Positions 14,578 through 21,494 of a stretch of DNA of 28,156 nt are shown here, one piece after another. Under the pieces are notes generated by a model. The model was not told the origin of the DNA. It did no database searches and was given only the letters and a program-made list of their open reading frames with translations. The stretch spans positions 1 through 28,156 of the forward strand of contig DASQWR010000090.1 of NCBI GenBank assembly GCA_035640155.1, written 5' to 3'. Made by a program: the position numbers and the translations under genes. Within the stretch, counting starts at the first letter, position 1, and the number at the start of each line of letters is the position of its first letter. Origin of the DNA: JALYQB01 sp035640155 (GTDB lineage: Bacteria > Actinomycetota > Actinomycetes > Mycobacteriales > Pseudonocardiaceae).

Positions 14578-15789
14578 ATGAACCCGCAGGAAGACCACAA
14601 CTACCTCTTCACCTCGGAGTCGGTGACCGAGGGTCATCCGGACAAGATGGCCGACCAGATCTCCGACGCCGTGCTCGACGCCGCGCTCGCCGAGGACCCG
14701 GGATCCCGGGTGGCATGCGAGACGCTGATCACCACGGGGCTCGTCGTGGTAGCCGGTGAGATCACGACGAAGGCGACGATCGACTTCACCAGCATCGTGC
14801 GGGACACGGTCAACGGCATCGGCTACGACAACGGCGACTTCGGCTTCGACGGCCACCACTGTGCGGTGATGATCTGCATGGACAAGCAGTCCGCGGACAT
14901 CGCCCAGGGCGTGGACCAGGCGCAGGAGCGGCGCGGCAAGCTCTCCGAGGACGAGCTCGACAGTGCGGGCGCCGGTGACCAGGGAATGATGTTCGGCTTC
15001 GCGACCAACGAGACCCCCGAGCTGATGCCGATGCCGATCGCGCTCGCGCACCGGCTCTCCAAGCGGCTGTCCGAGGTCCGCAAGGACGGGACGCTGCCCT
15101 ATCTGCGCCCGGACGGGAAGACGCAGGTCACCGTGCGCTACGTGGGGGGCAGGCCGGTGTCGGTGGAGAAGGTGCTGATCTCCACCCAGCACGCCGAGGG
15201 CGTCGAGGCGCAGATCCCAAACGACCTGTGGCGCCACGTGGTCGAGCCCGTGATCCCCGCGGACTTCTACGACGCAGCCGAGCTGAGGAAGAACTTCTTC
15301 GTGAACCCGACCGGCCGGTTCGTCATCGGCGGTCCGGTCGGCGATGCGGGCCTCACCGGCCGCAAGATCATCGTGGACACGTACGGCGGGTTCGCCCGGC
15401 ACGGCGGCGGGGCGTTCTCCGGTAAGGACCCGTCCAAGGTGGACCGATCGGCGGCGTATGTGGCGCGCTACGTCGCGAAGAACGTCGTCGCGGCCGGGCT
15501 GGCGGACAAGGTCGAGGTGCAGGTGGCCTACGCCATCGGCGTGGCCCGCCCGCTGTCGGTGATGGTGGAGACCTTCGGCACCGAGAAGGCCGACCGCACG
15601 CTCATCGAGAAGCTGGTCGACGAGCACTTCGACCTGCGTCCGGCGGCGTTCCGGGACTACCTGAAGCTGCACCGGCCGATCTTCCAGAAAACCGCGGCGT
15701 ACGGGCACTTCGGCCGGGACGACGCCGACTTCACCTGGGAGAACACTGACAAGGCCGACGTGCTGCGCGCGGCGGCGGGGCTCTCGTGA
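14578..15789 (+). CDS. metK: S-adenosylmethionine synthetase, atypical sequence type
   Basis: MetK makes S-adenosylmethionine from methionine and ATP in the cytosol. The 403-residue protein carries TSESVTEGHPDK, GAGDQGMMFGFA, the P-loop-like GGGAFSGKDPSKVDRS and the closing AAYGHFGR. AAGGAAGG at 14561-14568 precedes ATG 14578. The opening HPDKMADQISDAVLDAAL and ETLITTGLVVVAGEITT differ from the usual actinobacterial housekeeping form, which I recall as HPDKICDAISD with a different following strand. It also sits outside the usual metK context (near coaBC and priA). I infer a second, transferred copy. Its stop overlaps the adenosine kinase start by one base, so the two form an operon that supplies SAM and recovers adenosine from its used product. 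Confidence 0.95.
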   Translation: MNPQEDHNYLFTSESVTEGHPDKMADQISDAVLDAALAEDPGSRVACETLITTGLVVVAGEITTKATIDFTSIVRDTVNGIGYDNGDFGFDGHHCAVMICMDKQSADIAQGVDQAQERRGKLSEDELDSAGAGDQGMMFGFATNETPELMPMPIALAHRLSKRLSEVRKDGTLPYLRPDGKTQVTVRYVGGRPVSVEKVLISTQHAEGVEAQIPNDLWRHVVEPVIPADFYDAAELRKNFFVNPTGRFVIGGPVGDAGLTGRKIIVDTYGGFARHGGGAFSGKDPSKVDRSAAYVARYVAKNVVAAGLADKVEVQVAYAIGVARPLSVMVETFGTEKADRTLIEKLVDEHFDLRPAAFRDYLKLHRPIFQKTAAYGHFGRDDADFTWENTDKADVLRAAAGLS

Positions 15790-16781
15790 TGAACATCGTC
15801 GTCACGGGGTCGATCGCCACCGACAACCTGATGACCTTTCCCGGGCGCTTCCGCGAGCTGCTGGTGGACGGGGAGCTGGACAACCTCTCGCTGTCGTTCC
15901 TGGTCGACGAGCTCGAGATCCGGCGCGGCGGGGTGGCGGCCAACATCGCGTTCGGACTCGGCTGCCTCGGCACCACGCCGGTGCTCGTCGGGGCCGTCGG
16001 GAAGGACTTCGCCGAGTACCGCGAGTGGCTGGAGGCCCACCGGGTGGACACTGAGTCGGTGCGGGTCTCCGAGACCCAGCACACCGCCCGCTTCCTGTGC
16101 ACGACCGACACGGACCAGAACCAGATCGCGTCGTTCTACACCGGCGCGATGGCGGAGGCCCGCGAGATCGAGCTGGCCCCGGTCGCGCAGCGGCTCGGTG
16201 GCATCGACATGGTCGTCATCGGGCCCAACGACCCGGACGCCATGACCCGGCACACGAACGAGTGCCGCGAGCGGGGCTACCCGTTCATGGCCGACCCCGG
16301 CCAGCAGCTGGCCCGGCTCGACGGTGACCAGATCCGCGGGCTCGTGGACGACGCGACCTATCTGATCACCAACTCCTACGAGCGGAAGCTCCTCGCGCAG
16401 AAGACCGGCTGGTCGGACGATGAGATCCTGGGCAAGGTCGACACCTGGATCACCACCCGGGGGCCCGAGGCGGTGACGGTGCACCGTCCCGGCGAGCCCG
16501 ACATCGCTGTCACGCCCCCGCGCGAGCGGCGCAAGGCCGACCCGACCGGGGTCGGCGACGCCCTGCGGGCGGGGTTCCTCGCCGGGGTCGCCGCGGACTT
16601 CGGCCTGGAGCGTTCGGTCCAGCTCGGCTGCATGGTGGCCACGCTGGTGATCGAGACCGTCGGGACGCAGGAGTACCTCGTCGAGCCCGCCGAGTTCGGA
16701 CAGCGCTTCGCCGAGGCATACGGGGCCGATGCGGCAGCTCAGATCGAACCAATGCTGCTGCCGGTCGGAGGAGCGGGCTAG
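15789..16781 (+). CDS. adoK: Adenosine kinase, AdoK/CbhK type of the PfkB family
   Basis: This 330-residue ribokinase-family protein is clearly like M. tuberculosis AdoK (Rv2202c). It shares MNIVVTGSIATDNLM, FPGRF, SLSFLVDELEIRRGGVAANI, ETQHTARF, QIASFYTGAMAEAR and ADPGQQLARLDG. The anion-hole and catalytic motif DPTGVGDALRAGF has the catalytic Asp. It phosphorylates adenosine to AMP. Adenosine arises when S-adenosylhomocysteine from methylation is split, so coupling to metK makes sense as removal of a product inhibitor. ATG 15789 overlaps the metK stop; GTG 15786 is in frame just upstream but the ATG aligns with the family start. No adenosylhomocysteinase is present in the window. The 3' end abuts a mazF stump. 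Confidence 0.94.
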   Translation: MNIVVTGSIATDNLMTFPGRFRELLVDGELDNLSLSFLVDELEIRRGGVAANIAFGLGCLGTTPVLVGAVGKDFAEYREWLEAHRVDTESVRVSETQHTARFLCTTDTDQNQIASFYTGAMAEAREIELAPVAQRLGGIDMVVIGPNDPDAMTRHTNECRERGYPFMADPGQQLARLDGDQIRGLVDDATYLITNSYERKLLAQKTGWSDDEILGKVDTWITTRGPEAVTVHRPGEPDIAVTPPRERRKADPTGVGDALRAGFLAGVAADFGLERSVQLGCMVATLVIETVGTQEYLVEPAEFGQRFAEAYGADAAAQIEPMLLPVGGAG

Positions 16782-16800
16782 CCGGGCGGTGAGCAGAGCA

Positions 16801-16866
16801 GCCTCTCGGCGTCCCGAAGTCGGCCAGCCACACCTGCCATGGCTCGACGGTGGCGGCACGGTTCAC
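16801..16866 (-). pseudogene. 5' stump of a MazF/PemK toxin gene
   Basis: GTG 16866-16864 overlaps the antitoxin stop as GTGA, the usual arrangement of antitoxin then toxin. The frame reads VNRAATVEPWQVWLADFGTP, where PWQVWLADFGTP matches the first strand of MazF/PemK endoribonucleases (typically E-V-W-x-x-D-x-x-P). After about 22 codons the similarity stops and the sequence runs into the 3' end of adoK on the other strand. The rest of the toxin is gone, including the segment that follows G-x-x-x-x-G-R-R-P. Confidence 0.7.
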
Positions 16867-17111
16867 TTGTTGTACTCGGGATACTCGTCGCGAGCGTTGC
16901 CGAGCCCATCAGCGGCCGTGTTCTCTGCAAGCTGGAGTTCCTGCTGGTAATCGGCCCACTGCTCGGGATCGTTGCGAAGCCGTGCATACGCCAAGTGGAC
17001 CTGCCGCATCTCGTGCTCATCGATCAGCCGGTTGAGGGCGGCTTCTTGGCTGACCCCGCCCAAGTGCTCACGCGCCACCGACGCGAGCCGGTCCCGGGCG
17101 CGGCTGTCCAA
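16863..17111 (-). CDS. Antitoxin of a MazEF-like pair, toxin truncated
   Basis: The 82-residue protein begins LDSRARDRLASVAREHLGG and continues EAALNRLIDEHEMRQVHLAY. This looks like the ribbon-helix-helix region of small MazE-type antitoxins. The C-terminal half (LRNDPEQWADYQQELQLAEN, ending DEYPEYNK) is the acidic toxin-binding tail typical of this group. The start is a TTG at 17111 with GAGGAG seven bases upstream. The toxin gene that should follow survives only as a stump (16801-16866). Such antitoxins repress their own promoter and neutralise an mRNA interferase. Alone it may act as a protective antitoxin or be decaying. Composition is less GC-rich by eye than the backbone. Confidence 0.72.
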   Translation of the reverse strand: MDSRARDRLASVAREHLGGVSQEAALNRLIDEHEMRQVHLAYARLRNDPEQWADYQQELQLAENTAADGLGNARDEYPEYNK

Positions 17112-17155
17112 CAGTAATCTCCTCGCAGCTGTGGCGTTCGGGTGACCATCTGGAG

Positions 17156-17189
17156 ACGGGCCGGCCGCTCGCGGCAGCGGCCGGCCCGT
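17156..17189 (-). terminator. Strong hairpin terminator after the metE-like gene
   Basis: A perfect 14-base-pair GC-rich stem (17156-17169 with 17176-17189) around a 6-base loop lies 35 bases past the metE-like stop, in its direction of transcription. No T-tract follows. It separates that gene from the antitoxin. Confidence 0.8.
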
Positions 17190-17224
17190 TCCGGCGTGTC
17201 GTGAAACCTTCGGCAGCAGCCGGT

Positions 17225-18397
17225 TCAGGAGACGCCGAGCTTCTCCGCGGCCATCTTGGTCCCTTCAACGCGGTTCTTGATCTTTTGGAACGCCACGTCG
17301 CGGGCGTAGTCGGGCGAGCCGTGGTTGGGCTTCTCGTCGATGCTGAACGGCGAGAACCCGCAGTCGTCGGTTGAGCCGAGCTGCTCCTTCGAGATGAAGT
17401 TCGCCGCAGCCACCAGCTGGTCGCGGACCTCGTCAGCGCTCTCCACGCGGGGGTTGCCCGGGTTGGTCACCCCGATGTAGGCCATCTGCGTGACACCGTT
17501 GGCGTCGCTGCGCAGATTCTCCCCGATGGACTGGTACACGCTGTCCTTGTCGCGCTCGCTCTTGAGCTGGATCAGGAAGTACCCGGCGTTCATCTGGAAC
17601 ATGCTCGGCAGCATGTCGTTGTACGGCACATCGGCGCTGTGCACCGAGTCGCGGTCGCCACCGGGGCAGGTGTGGATGCCGATCTGCGAGCGCTCCTCGG
17701 GGGAGAAGCGGTCGAGCACCCGGTTGTTCAGCTCGACGAAGTGCGGCAGCAGGCCGGCTCCGGTCCAGGGGTTACGGGGGTCCTTGCGGCACGCCAAGCG
17801 GCCTTCGGTGAAGTCGATGGAGACCCGGGCGGCACCGGCCTCGAAGGCCAAGCGGATGTCCTTCTCGGTCTCGTTGCAGAGGTCCTCCTCGAACTGCTCT
17901 CGAGGATAATCGGGCAGCTCATCCTTCAGCGGGTACAGCAGAGCGAGCATGGACGGAGCGATGACGGCCTGCTTCATCGGCTTGTTGGCCATGGCGAGCG
18001 ACTTCTTCAGCGAGTCCGCCGCGTACGCCTTGTACTTGAAGGGGCCACCGGTCAGGCGGGGCAGCTGCCGGCCGTGACCATCGGCGAAGATCGCGAAGAA
18101 CTGGCCGTCCCCGGCGAGGTTGTCGGCAAGGCCGGTCCCGGCCAGCGTGTCGGTGATCGGGTAAGTGGCGAAGCTCGACCAGCGCTGCTCGCCGTCGGAG
18201 ATGATCGGTGATCCGGTGGCCTCATAGCGCTCGATCGAGTCCTTGGCAGCTGCATCCTGTTCGGACTGCAACTGATCGAGGCCGATCTCCCCAGCGTCAT
18301 AAGCGGCGTATGCCTTCTGAAGCTTGGCTGGCCGAGGTAGGGAACCAACGGGTTCAGTGGGGATGCCTGTGTCTGTCCTCGGATCGTAATCACTCAT
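17225..18397 (-). CDS. MetE-like methyltransferase (catalytic-domain-only form)
   Basis: This 390-residue protein matches the C-terminal catalytic barrel of cobalamin-independent methionine synthase without the MetE N-terminal half. It opens TEPVGSLPRPAKL, then has IIGDGEQ-like SPIISDGEQRW, HTCPGG (His242, Cys244) and DDCGFSPF (Cys346), giving the H-x-C...C zinc site. The Glu that completes zinc binding in MetE is not obvious; by eye the matching place reads IQLKSERD. Related short proteins include core methionine synthases and epoxyalkane:coenzyme M transferases, so the thiol acceptor is uncertain. ATG 18397 has GGAGGA about eleven bases upstream. Next to metK and adoK, a role in returning methyl groups to homocysteine is an attractive inference. 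It is visibly less GC-rich than the backbone. Confidence 0.85.
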   Translation of the reverse strand: MSDYDPRTDTGIPTEPVGSLPRPAKLQKAYAAYDAGEIGLDQLQSEQDAAAKDSIERYEATGSPIISDGEQRWSSFATYPITDTLAGTGLADNLAGDGQFFAIFADGHGRQLPRLTGGPFKYKAYAADSLKKSLAMANKPMKQAVIAPSMLALLYPLKDELPDYPREQFEEDLCNETEKDIRLAFEAGAARVSIDFTEGRLACRKDPRNPWTGAGLLPHFVELNNRVLDRFSPEERSQIGIHTCPGGDRDSVHSADVPYNDMLPSMFQMNAGYFLIQLKSERDKDSVYQSIGENLRSDANGVTQMAYIGVTNPGNPRVESADEVRDQLVAAANFISKEQLGSTDDCGFSPFSIDEKPNHGSPDYARDVAFQKIKNRVEGTKMAAEKLGVS

Positions 18398-18805
18398 GAC
18401 GTACCATTTCCTCCGATTGAATCAGGCGGCCGATCGCTGTCGCTCACTACGCTGCGCTATGCCTCCGCCGAGAGGCCACCCAAAAGAACCCGGCGTCGCC
18501 TGTGATGCTGGTTGGCGGCGCCGGGAGCCTTTCCGGCAACCTCGACGGGAAGGCCGAACCGTCTCCTCCCCTGAGCTGAGGTGGAGCGAGGTGACTTGTA
18601 TGCCTACTTGCCTACGTGTCGGGACACTACCCGCGTGGCTCGAGTCACGCCAACCCGGCGCACGACTCGCACCGGATTCAGGCGCACCCGGACCCTGTGC
18701 TTCGATGATCTTGAAGGCCACGTGCGCGACGAGTCGATTGTCGAGATCGGCCAGGTCCAGGCCGGTGAGCTGCTCGATGCGCTGCGCCTGGCAGGCTGGC
18801 GGGCT
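18398..18805. other. Intergenic right edge of the insertion, before gpmA
   Basis: These 408 bases hold the metE-like ribosome site and, on the plus strand, the leader of gpmA. Bases 18501-18590 contain TCCGGCAACCTC followed by GAAGGCCGAACC between short pairing arms, faintly like the core of SAM-I/SAM-IV riboswitches. Bases 18716-18805 are open in frame with gpmA (VRDESIVEIGQVQAGELLDA) but have no recognised homologue. No mobility gene or clear boundary repeat was found. Confidence 0.4.
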
Positions 18806-19546
18806 ATGAGCATCGGCACTCTCGTGCTGCTCCGCCACGGCGAGAGCGAGTGGAACGCGAAGAACCTCTTCACCGGCTGGGTGGACGTCCCGCTGAGTGC
18901 GAAGGGCGAGCGCGAGGCCGTCCGGGGCGGGCTGCTGATGCGGGCGGCGGACCTGCGGCCCGACGTGCTGCACACCTCCCTGCTGCGCCGGGCGATCAAC
19001 ACTGCGAACCTGACGCTGGACGCTGCGGATCGGCACTGGATCCCGGTGCGCCGCGACTGGCGGCTCAACGAGCGGCACTACGGGGCGCTGCAGGGCAAGG
19101 ACAAGAAGCAGACCCTGCGGACCTACGGCGAGGAGCAGTTCATGCTCTGGCGCCGCTCGTACGCCACCCCGCCGCCGCCGATCGAGCCGGGCAGCGAGTT
19201 CGGCCAGGACACCGACCCGCGCTATGCGGCGAGTGGCACGCCGGCCACCGAGTGCCTGGCCGACGTCGTCGAGCGGATGCTGCCGTACTGGGACTCCGCG
19301 ATCGTGCCGGACCTGCGCGCCGGGCACACCGTCCTCGTTGCGGCGCACGGCAACTCGCTGCGCGCCCTGGTCAAGCATCTCGACGGCATCGACGAGGAGA
19401 CCATCGTGGGGCTCAACATCCCCACCGGGATCCCGCTCACCTACCAGCTCGACGACACGATGAAGCCGGTCACCCCTGGCGGCACCTATCTGGACCCGGA
19501 GGCGGCGGCCGGCGCCATCGCAGCCGTCGCCAACCAGGGCCGCTGA
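18806..19546 (+). CDS. gpmA: 2,3-bisphosphoglycerate-dependent phosphoglycerate mutase
   Basis: This glycolytic enzyme interconverts 3- and 2-phosphoglycerate through a phosphohistidine. The 246-residue protein has LLRHGESEWN (phosphorylated His11), TSLLRRAINTA (58-67), LNERHYGALQG (88-98) with the acid-base Glu89, and AAHGNSLRALVKHL with His181. All active-site residues are present and the length is normal. ATG 18806 (MSIGTLVLLRHGE) matches the family start, although only a weak purine run precedes it and the frame stays open to 18581. It begins the backbone run gpmA-senX3-regX3 known from mycobacteria (Rv0489-Rv0491), with senX3 28 bases downstream. The insertion just upstream may have replaced its original promoter. 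Confidence 0.97.
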   Translation: MSIGTLVLLRHGESEWNAKNLFTGWVDVPLSAKGEREAVRGGLLMRAADLRPDVLHTSLLRRAINTANLTLDAADRHWIPVRRDWRLNERHYGALQGKDKKQTLRTYGEEQFMLWRRSYATPPPPIEPGSEFGQDTDPRYAASGTPATECLADVVERMLPYWDSAIVPDLRAGHTVLVAAHGNSLRALVKHLDGIDEETIVGLNIPTGIPLTYQLDDTMKPVTPGGTYLDPEAAAGAIAAVANQGR

Positions 19547-19574
19547 GAGCCGATCGGGTGTCTACCATTCTCTT

Positions 19575-20762
19575 GTGACACCCGTGGTCGGTGTACTGCT
19601 CTCGATCGGCTGCCTCCTGCTCGGGGGCGCGGTCGGTCTCTCGGTCGGCCGGATGCGCACTGCTCGCCCGGGAGCCGGCGAACCGGGCGGCATCACGGTG
19701 GCCGACCTGGTCCAGCGCGTGGTGCTCTCCGCACACAGCGGCGTCGTGCTGCTCGACCCGCAGGGGGACGTCCTGCTGCACAACCCGCGCGCAGCCGAGC
19801 TCGGACTGGTTCGGGGTCTGCGGCCCGACGAGCGTGCCTGGACAGCTGCCCGGCAGGTGCTGGCCAGCGGCACGGTGGTCCAGGTCGACCTCTCTCCACT
19901 GGGCTCGATCCCTGCGGGCACCGGACGCCTTCCTGCGGCGGTGCTCGGCGAGGTCCGCCCGCTCGGGGACGGATACACCGTGGTGGACGCGGACGACGAG
20001 TCCGACGCGGTGCGGTTGCAGGCGACCCGGCGTGACTTCGTGGCCAACGTCAGCCACGAGCTCAAGACTCCGGTGGGCGCGGTTGCGCTGCTCGCCGAGG
20101 CGGTGCTCGACGCGGCCGACGAACCGCACGAGGTGCGCCGGTTCGGGACCAAGATTCTCAACGAGTCGACCCGGCTGGGGGCACTGGTCACCGAGCTCAT
20201 CGCCCTGTCCCGCCTGGAGGGGGCGGCGCAGTTGCCCGAGTTGGCGACCGTCGACATCGACGACGTCATCGCCGATGCGCTTGCCCGCTGCCGGCTGGCC
20301 GCGGAGGCCGCCGAGATCGAGATCACCGTCGACACGCCGAGCGGGCTGCAGGTCGACGGTGACGCGACACTGCTGGTCACAGCCCTGTCCAACCTGGTGG
20401 ACAACGCGGTGTCCTACTCCCCGCCGGGCAGCCCGGTCTCGGTGAGCCGCCGGTTGATCGACGGTTTCGTGGAGATCGCGGTGACCGATCGCGGTCTCGG
20501 CATCGAAGCGCGGCACCAGGAGCGGGTGTTCGAGCGCTTCTTCCGAGTGGATCCCGCTCGTTCGCGCGCCACCGGGGGCACCGGCCTCGGCCTCGCCATC
20601 GTGAAGCACGTCGCGGCCAACCATGGTGGGGACGTCCGGCTGTGGAGCCGCTCCGGCATCGGCTCGACGTTCACCCTTCGGGTACCAGCGTGCCCGACGG
20701 GGCTGCCGAGCCCAGTGCCGGCGAGCCCAGTGCCAGGCGCCGACCTGGGAGGAGTGCGGTGA
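19575..20762 (+). CDS. senX3: Sensor histidine kinase SenX3
   Basis: SenX3 senses phosphate limitation, through the Pst/PhoU system as known in mycobacteria, and phosphorylates RegX3. The 395-residue protein has one clear membrane helix at 3-26, a PAS-like region around 45-140 (SGVVLLDPQGDVLLHNPRAA), the H box FVANVSHELKTP (His161), N box NLVDN (Asn277), DRGLGI (305-310) and GGTGLGLAIV (334-343). The start is GTG 19575. It lies 28 bases after gpmA and overlaps regX3 by four bases. The short proline-rich C-terminal tail contains a 15-base tandem duplication and differs from the longer tail I recall in mycobacteria. Confidence 0.96.
   Translation: MTPVVGVLLSIGCLLLGGAVGLSVGRMRTARPGAGEPGGITVADLVQRVVLSAHSGVVLLDPQGDVLLHNPRAAELGLVRGLRPDERAWTAARQVLASGTVVQVDLSPLGSIPAGTGRLPAAVLGEVRPLGDGYTVVDADDESDAVRLQATRRDFVANVSHELKTPVGAVALLAEAVLDAADEPHEVRRFGTKILNESTRLGALVTELIALSRLEGAAQLPELATVDIDDVIADALARCRLAAEAAEIEITVDTPSGLQVDGDATLLVTALSNLVDNAVSYSPPGSPVSVSRRLIDGFVEIAVTDRGLGIEARHQERVFERFFRVDPARSRATGGTGLGLAIVKHVAANHGGDVRLWSRSGIGSTFTLRVPACPTGLPSPVPASPVPGADLGGVR
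20708..20737. repeat. 15-bp tandem repeat at the 3' end of senX3
   Basis: Two adjacent 15-base units (20708-20722 and 20723-20737) share GAGCCCAGTGCC. They encode a duplicated Pro-Ser-Pro segment in the kinase tail. Confidence 0.8.
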
Positions 20763-21466
20763 CCAGGGTTCTCATCGTGGAGGACGAGGAGTCCTTCGCC
20801 GATCCGTTGGCGTTCCTGCTGCGCAAGGAGGGCTTCACCACCGCGGTCGCGATCACCGGCCAGCAGGCCCTCGAGGAGTTCGATCGCAACGGAGCGGACA
20901 TCGTCCTGCTCGACCTCATGCTGCCGGGAATGGGCGGCACCGACGTCTGCAAGCAGCTGCGGACCCGCTCCGCCGTCCCCGTGATCATGGTGACCGCGCG
21001 GGATGGCGAGATTGACAAGGTGGTCGGCCTCGAGCTGGGCGCCGACGACTACGTGACCAAGCCCTACTCGGCGCGCGAGCTCATCGCGCGGATCCGGGCG
21101 GTGCTGCGCCGCGGCGGGGACGACGCCGAGGCGGCGCTGGGCGGTCCGGCGGTGCTGGGCGGTCCGGCGGTGCTGGCGGCCGGGCCGGTGCGGATGGACG
21201 TGAAGCGGCACACCGTCACCGTCGCGGGCGAGGAGATCCCGCTGCCGCTCAAGGAGTTCGATCTGCTGGAGTACCTGCTGCGCAACGTCGGGCGGGTGCT
21301 CACCCGCGGCCAGCTCATCGACCGGGTGTGGGGCGCGGACTACGTCGGTGACACCAAGACCCTCGACGTCCACGTCAAGCGGCTCCGGGCCAAGATCGAG
21401 CCCGATCCGTCCACGCCGCAGTACCTGGTGACGGTCCGCGGGCTGGGTTACAAGTACCACGCCTGA
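20759..21466 (+). CDS. regX3: Response regulator RegX3
   Basis: RegX3 is an OmpR/PhoB-type regulator activated by SenX3 and controls phosphate-starvation genes. The 235-residue protein has a receiver domain with the acidic pocket VEDEE, phosphoacceptor Asp52 in LLDLMLPG, and Lys101 in YVTKPYS. A Gly/Ala/Pro linker at about 121-142 carries a perfect 18-base tandem duplication. The winged helix follows from about 145 (LLEYLLRNVGRVLTRGQLID, DVHVKRLRAKIE, VRGLGYKY). GTG 20759 overlaps the senX3 stop as GTGA; a longer frame upstream lies inside senX3 and is rejected. The pair is thus coupled in translation. Confidence 0.96.
   Translation: MTRVLIVEDEESFADPLAFLLRKEGFTTAVAITGQQALEEFDRNGADIVLLDLMLPGMGGTDVCKQLRTRSAVPVIMVTARDGEIDKVVGLELGADDYVTKPYSARELIARIRAVLRRGGDDAEAALGGPAVLGGPAVLAAGPVRMDVKRHTVTVAGEEIPLPLKEFDLLEYLLRNVGRVLTRGQLIDRVWGADYVGDTKTLDVHVKRLRAKIEPDPSTPQYLVTVRGLGYKYHA
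21136..21171. repeat. Perfect 18-bp tandem repeat in the regX3 linker
   Basis: Units 21136-21153 and 21154-21171 are identical and a partial third follows. They encode LGGPAV twice, between the receiver and the DNA-binding domain. Confidence 0.9.
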
Positions 21467-21481
21467 CCCCGCCCGCGGGGT
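21466..21481 (+). terminator. Short hairpin between regX3 and ppx
   Basis: A 6-base-pair GC stem with a 4-base loop starts at the last base of the regX3 stop codon and ends 13 bases before the next start. It could be a weak terminator or simply a spacer structure. Confidence 0.35.
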
Positions 21482-21494
21482 AGCGTGGCCGCTC

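Noticed and set aside
18581..18805. Extended N-terminus of gpmA
   Set aside because: The frame is open upstream, but the conserved phosphoglycerate mutase begins at MSIGTLVLLRHGE (18806), and the extension has no known counterpart.
12555..18805. Prophage or transposon origin of the insertion
   Set aside because: No integrase, transposase, terminal inverted repeats or target-site duplication could be seen; only the gene content and broken synteny support an insertion.
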